From positions 248,001 to 312,000 of the forward strand of contig NZ_BMVV01000003.1 in the NCBI RefSeq assembly GCF_014650895.1: DNA of 64,000 nucleotides. The letters are read 5' to 3'. The notes under the pieces are model-generated. The model had not been told where the DNA came from. It worked only from the letters and a program-made list of their open reading frames with translations, and made no database searches. Shown piece by piece: positions 63,797-64,000 of this stretch; position 1 is the stretch's first letter, and each line of letters starts with the position of its first letter. The position numbers were made by a program, and so were the translations under genes. Source of the stretch: Streptomyces omiyaensis (GTDB taxonomy: Bacteria; Actinomycetota; Actinomycetes; Streptomycetales; Streptomycetaceae).

Positions 63797-64000
63797 GTGA
63801 CACGTGTATGGGTACGGGCCGGACAACTCCTCGCGGTCGCGGGGCTCCTCGTGGGTCTCGCCGGCTGCACCGGATCGGACGAGGAAGGAGGCGTCGGCCT
63901 GGGACTTCCCGGCAAGGCGCGGGCCCCCGGCGACGTGATCCGGGTCAGCCCGGAGGACGGCAGCCGGGCGGTTCCCCCGGAAGGGCCCCTGGAGGTGAGG
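63797..64000 (+). CDS. L,D-transpeptidase-type lipoprotein (N-terminal part)
   Basis: The start of a lipoprotein that continues past the right edge; 68 codons are visible. GTG 63797 gives TRVWVRAGQLLAVAGLLVGL, a signal ending in lipobox LAGC (Cys24). The mature start SDEEGGVGLGLPGKARAP and DVIRVSPEDGSRAVPPEGPL recalls the Ig-like/YkuD L,D-transpeptidases encoded next to glgX in Streptomyces, which form 3-3 peptidoglycan crosslinks. The catalytic HGT/SHGC region is outside the window, so this rests on the N-terminus and position. The 187-bp gap to glgX shows nothing notable. Confidence 0.6.
   Translation, partial: MTRVWVRAGQLLAVAGLLVGLAGCTGSDEEGGVGLGLPGKARAPGDVIRVSPEDGSRAVPPEGPLEVR

Overview
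The window is high-GC actinobacterial chromosome, almost certainly Streptomyces. Third codon positions are nearly all G or C, GTG and TTG starts are common, and the left edge encodes the start of the polarity scaffold Scy. From memory, gene content and order follow the S. coelicolor SCO5397 to SCO5458 core region (mce, thiolase, meaB, icmA, pyk2, ackA, pta, pfkA2, the glgE cluster, glgP, glgX, an L,D-transpeptidase). No tRNA, rRNA, CRISPR array, insertion sequence or prophage was seen, so this reads as core chromosome with small strain-variable inserts.

Layout. 1-3.8 kb: scy (partial), methylmalonyl-CoA epimerase, thiolase, the mutase chaperone MeaB and a MarR regulator. 3.9-6.8 kb: three tandem AIM24-family genes with overlapping stop/start codons, then a DUF3817 membrane protein coupled to a thiamine-binding-type protein. 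7-12.8 kb: a glycan-synthesis locus made of a TetR regulator, a CslA-like glycosyltransferase, a GlxA-like copper radical oxidase and a convergent GH6 glucanase lipoprotein. 12.9-16.4 kb: an ArsR-type regulator divergent from an MFS exporter, a MarR regulator and a second DUF3817 protein. 16.4-20.1 kb: isobutyryl-CoA mutase large subunit behind a 24-bp perfect palindrome, a TetR regulator and a thioredoxin/TPR protein. 20.1-23.4 kb: a long regulatory region and a three-gene envelope cassette of unknown function (DUF6230, DUF6114, secreted Thr/Pro/Ala-rich protein).

23.5-29.7 kb: pyruvate kinase, acetate kinase, phosphotransacetylase and divergent phosphofructokinase. 29.9-34.6 kb: a double-HTH regulator, then a CitA/CitB-type two-component system divergent from a DctA-type symporter. 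34.6-40 kb: a decayed gene, merR-thioredoxin, an acetyltransferase, an alpha/beta hydrolase and a HelD/HelR-family RNA polymerase-associated ATPase. 39.9-51.4 kb: the GlgE alpha-glucan pathway on the minus strand (glgE, treS, mak, glgB), with an AraC-type regulator and glgP on the plus strand. 51.4-64 kb: a NarL-type two-component system whose kinase carries an extra C-terminal membrane and extracytoplasmic segment, an M4 metalloprotease, a heterodimeric ABC exporter, a lipoprotein, glgX and the start of an L,D-transpeptidase lipoprotein.

How it fits together. The left third handles branched and odd-chain acyl-CoA metabolism (epimerase, thiolase, MeaB, IcmA). The centre holds the lower-glycolysis/overflow node and C4-dicarboxylate uptake. 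The right third makes and degrades alpha-glucan from trehalose or maltose 1-phosphate. Several regulator genes, and icmA, have a -10-like box only a few bases before the start codon and no usable ribosome binding site, which points to leaderless transcripts with operator-like dyads inside the promoter. Coordinates of starts were chosen from codon, spacing and family-length evidence; none was checked experimentally.
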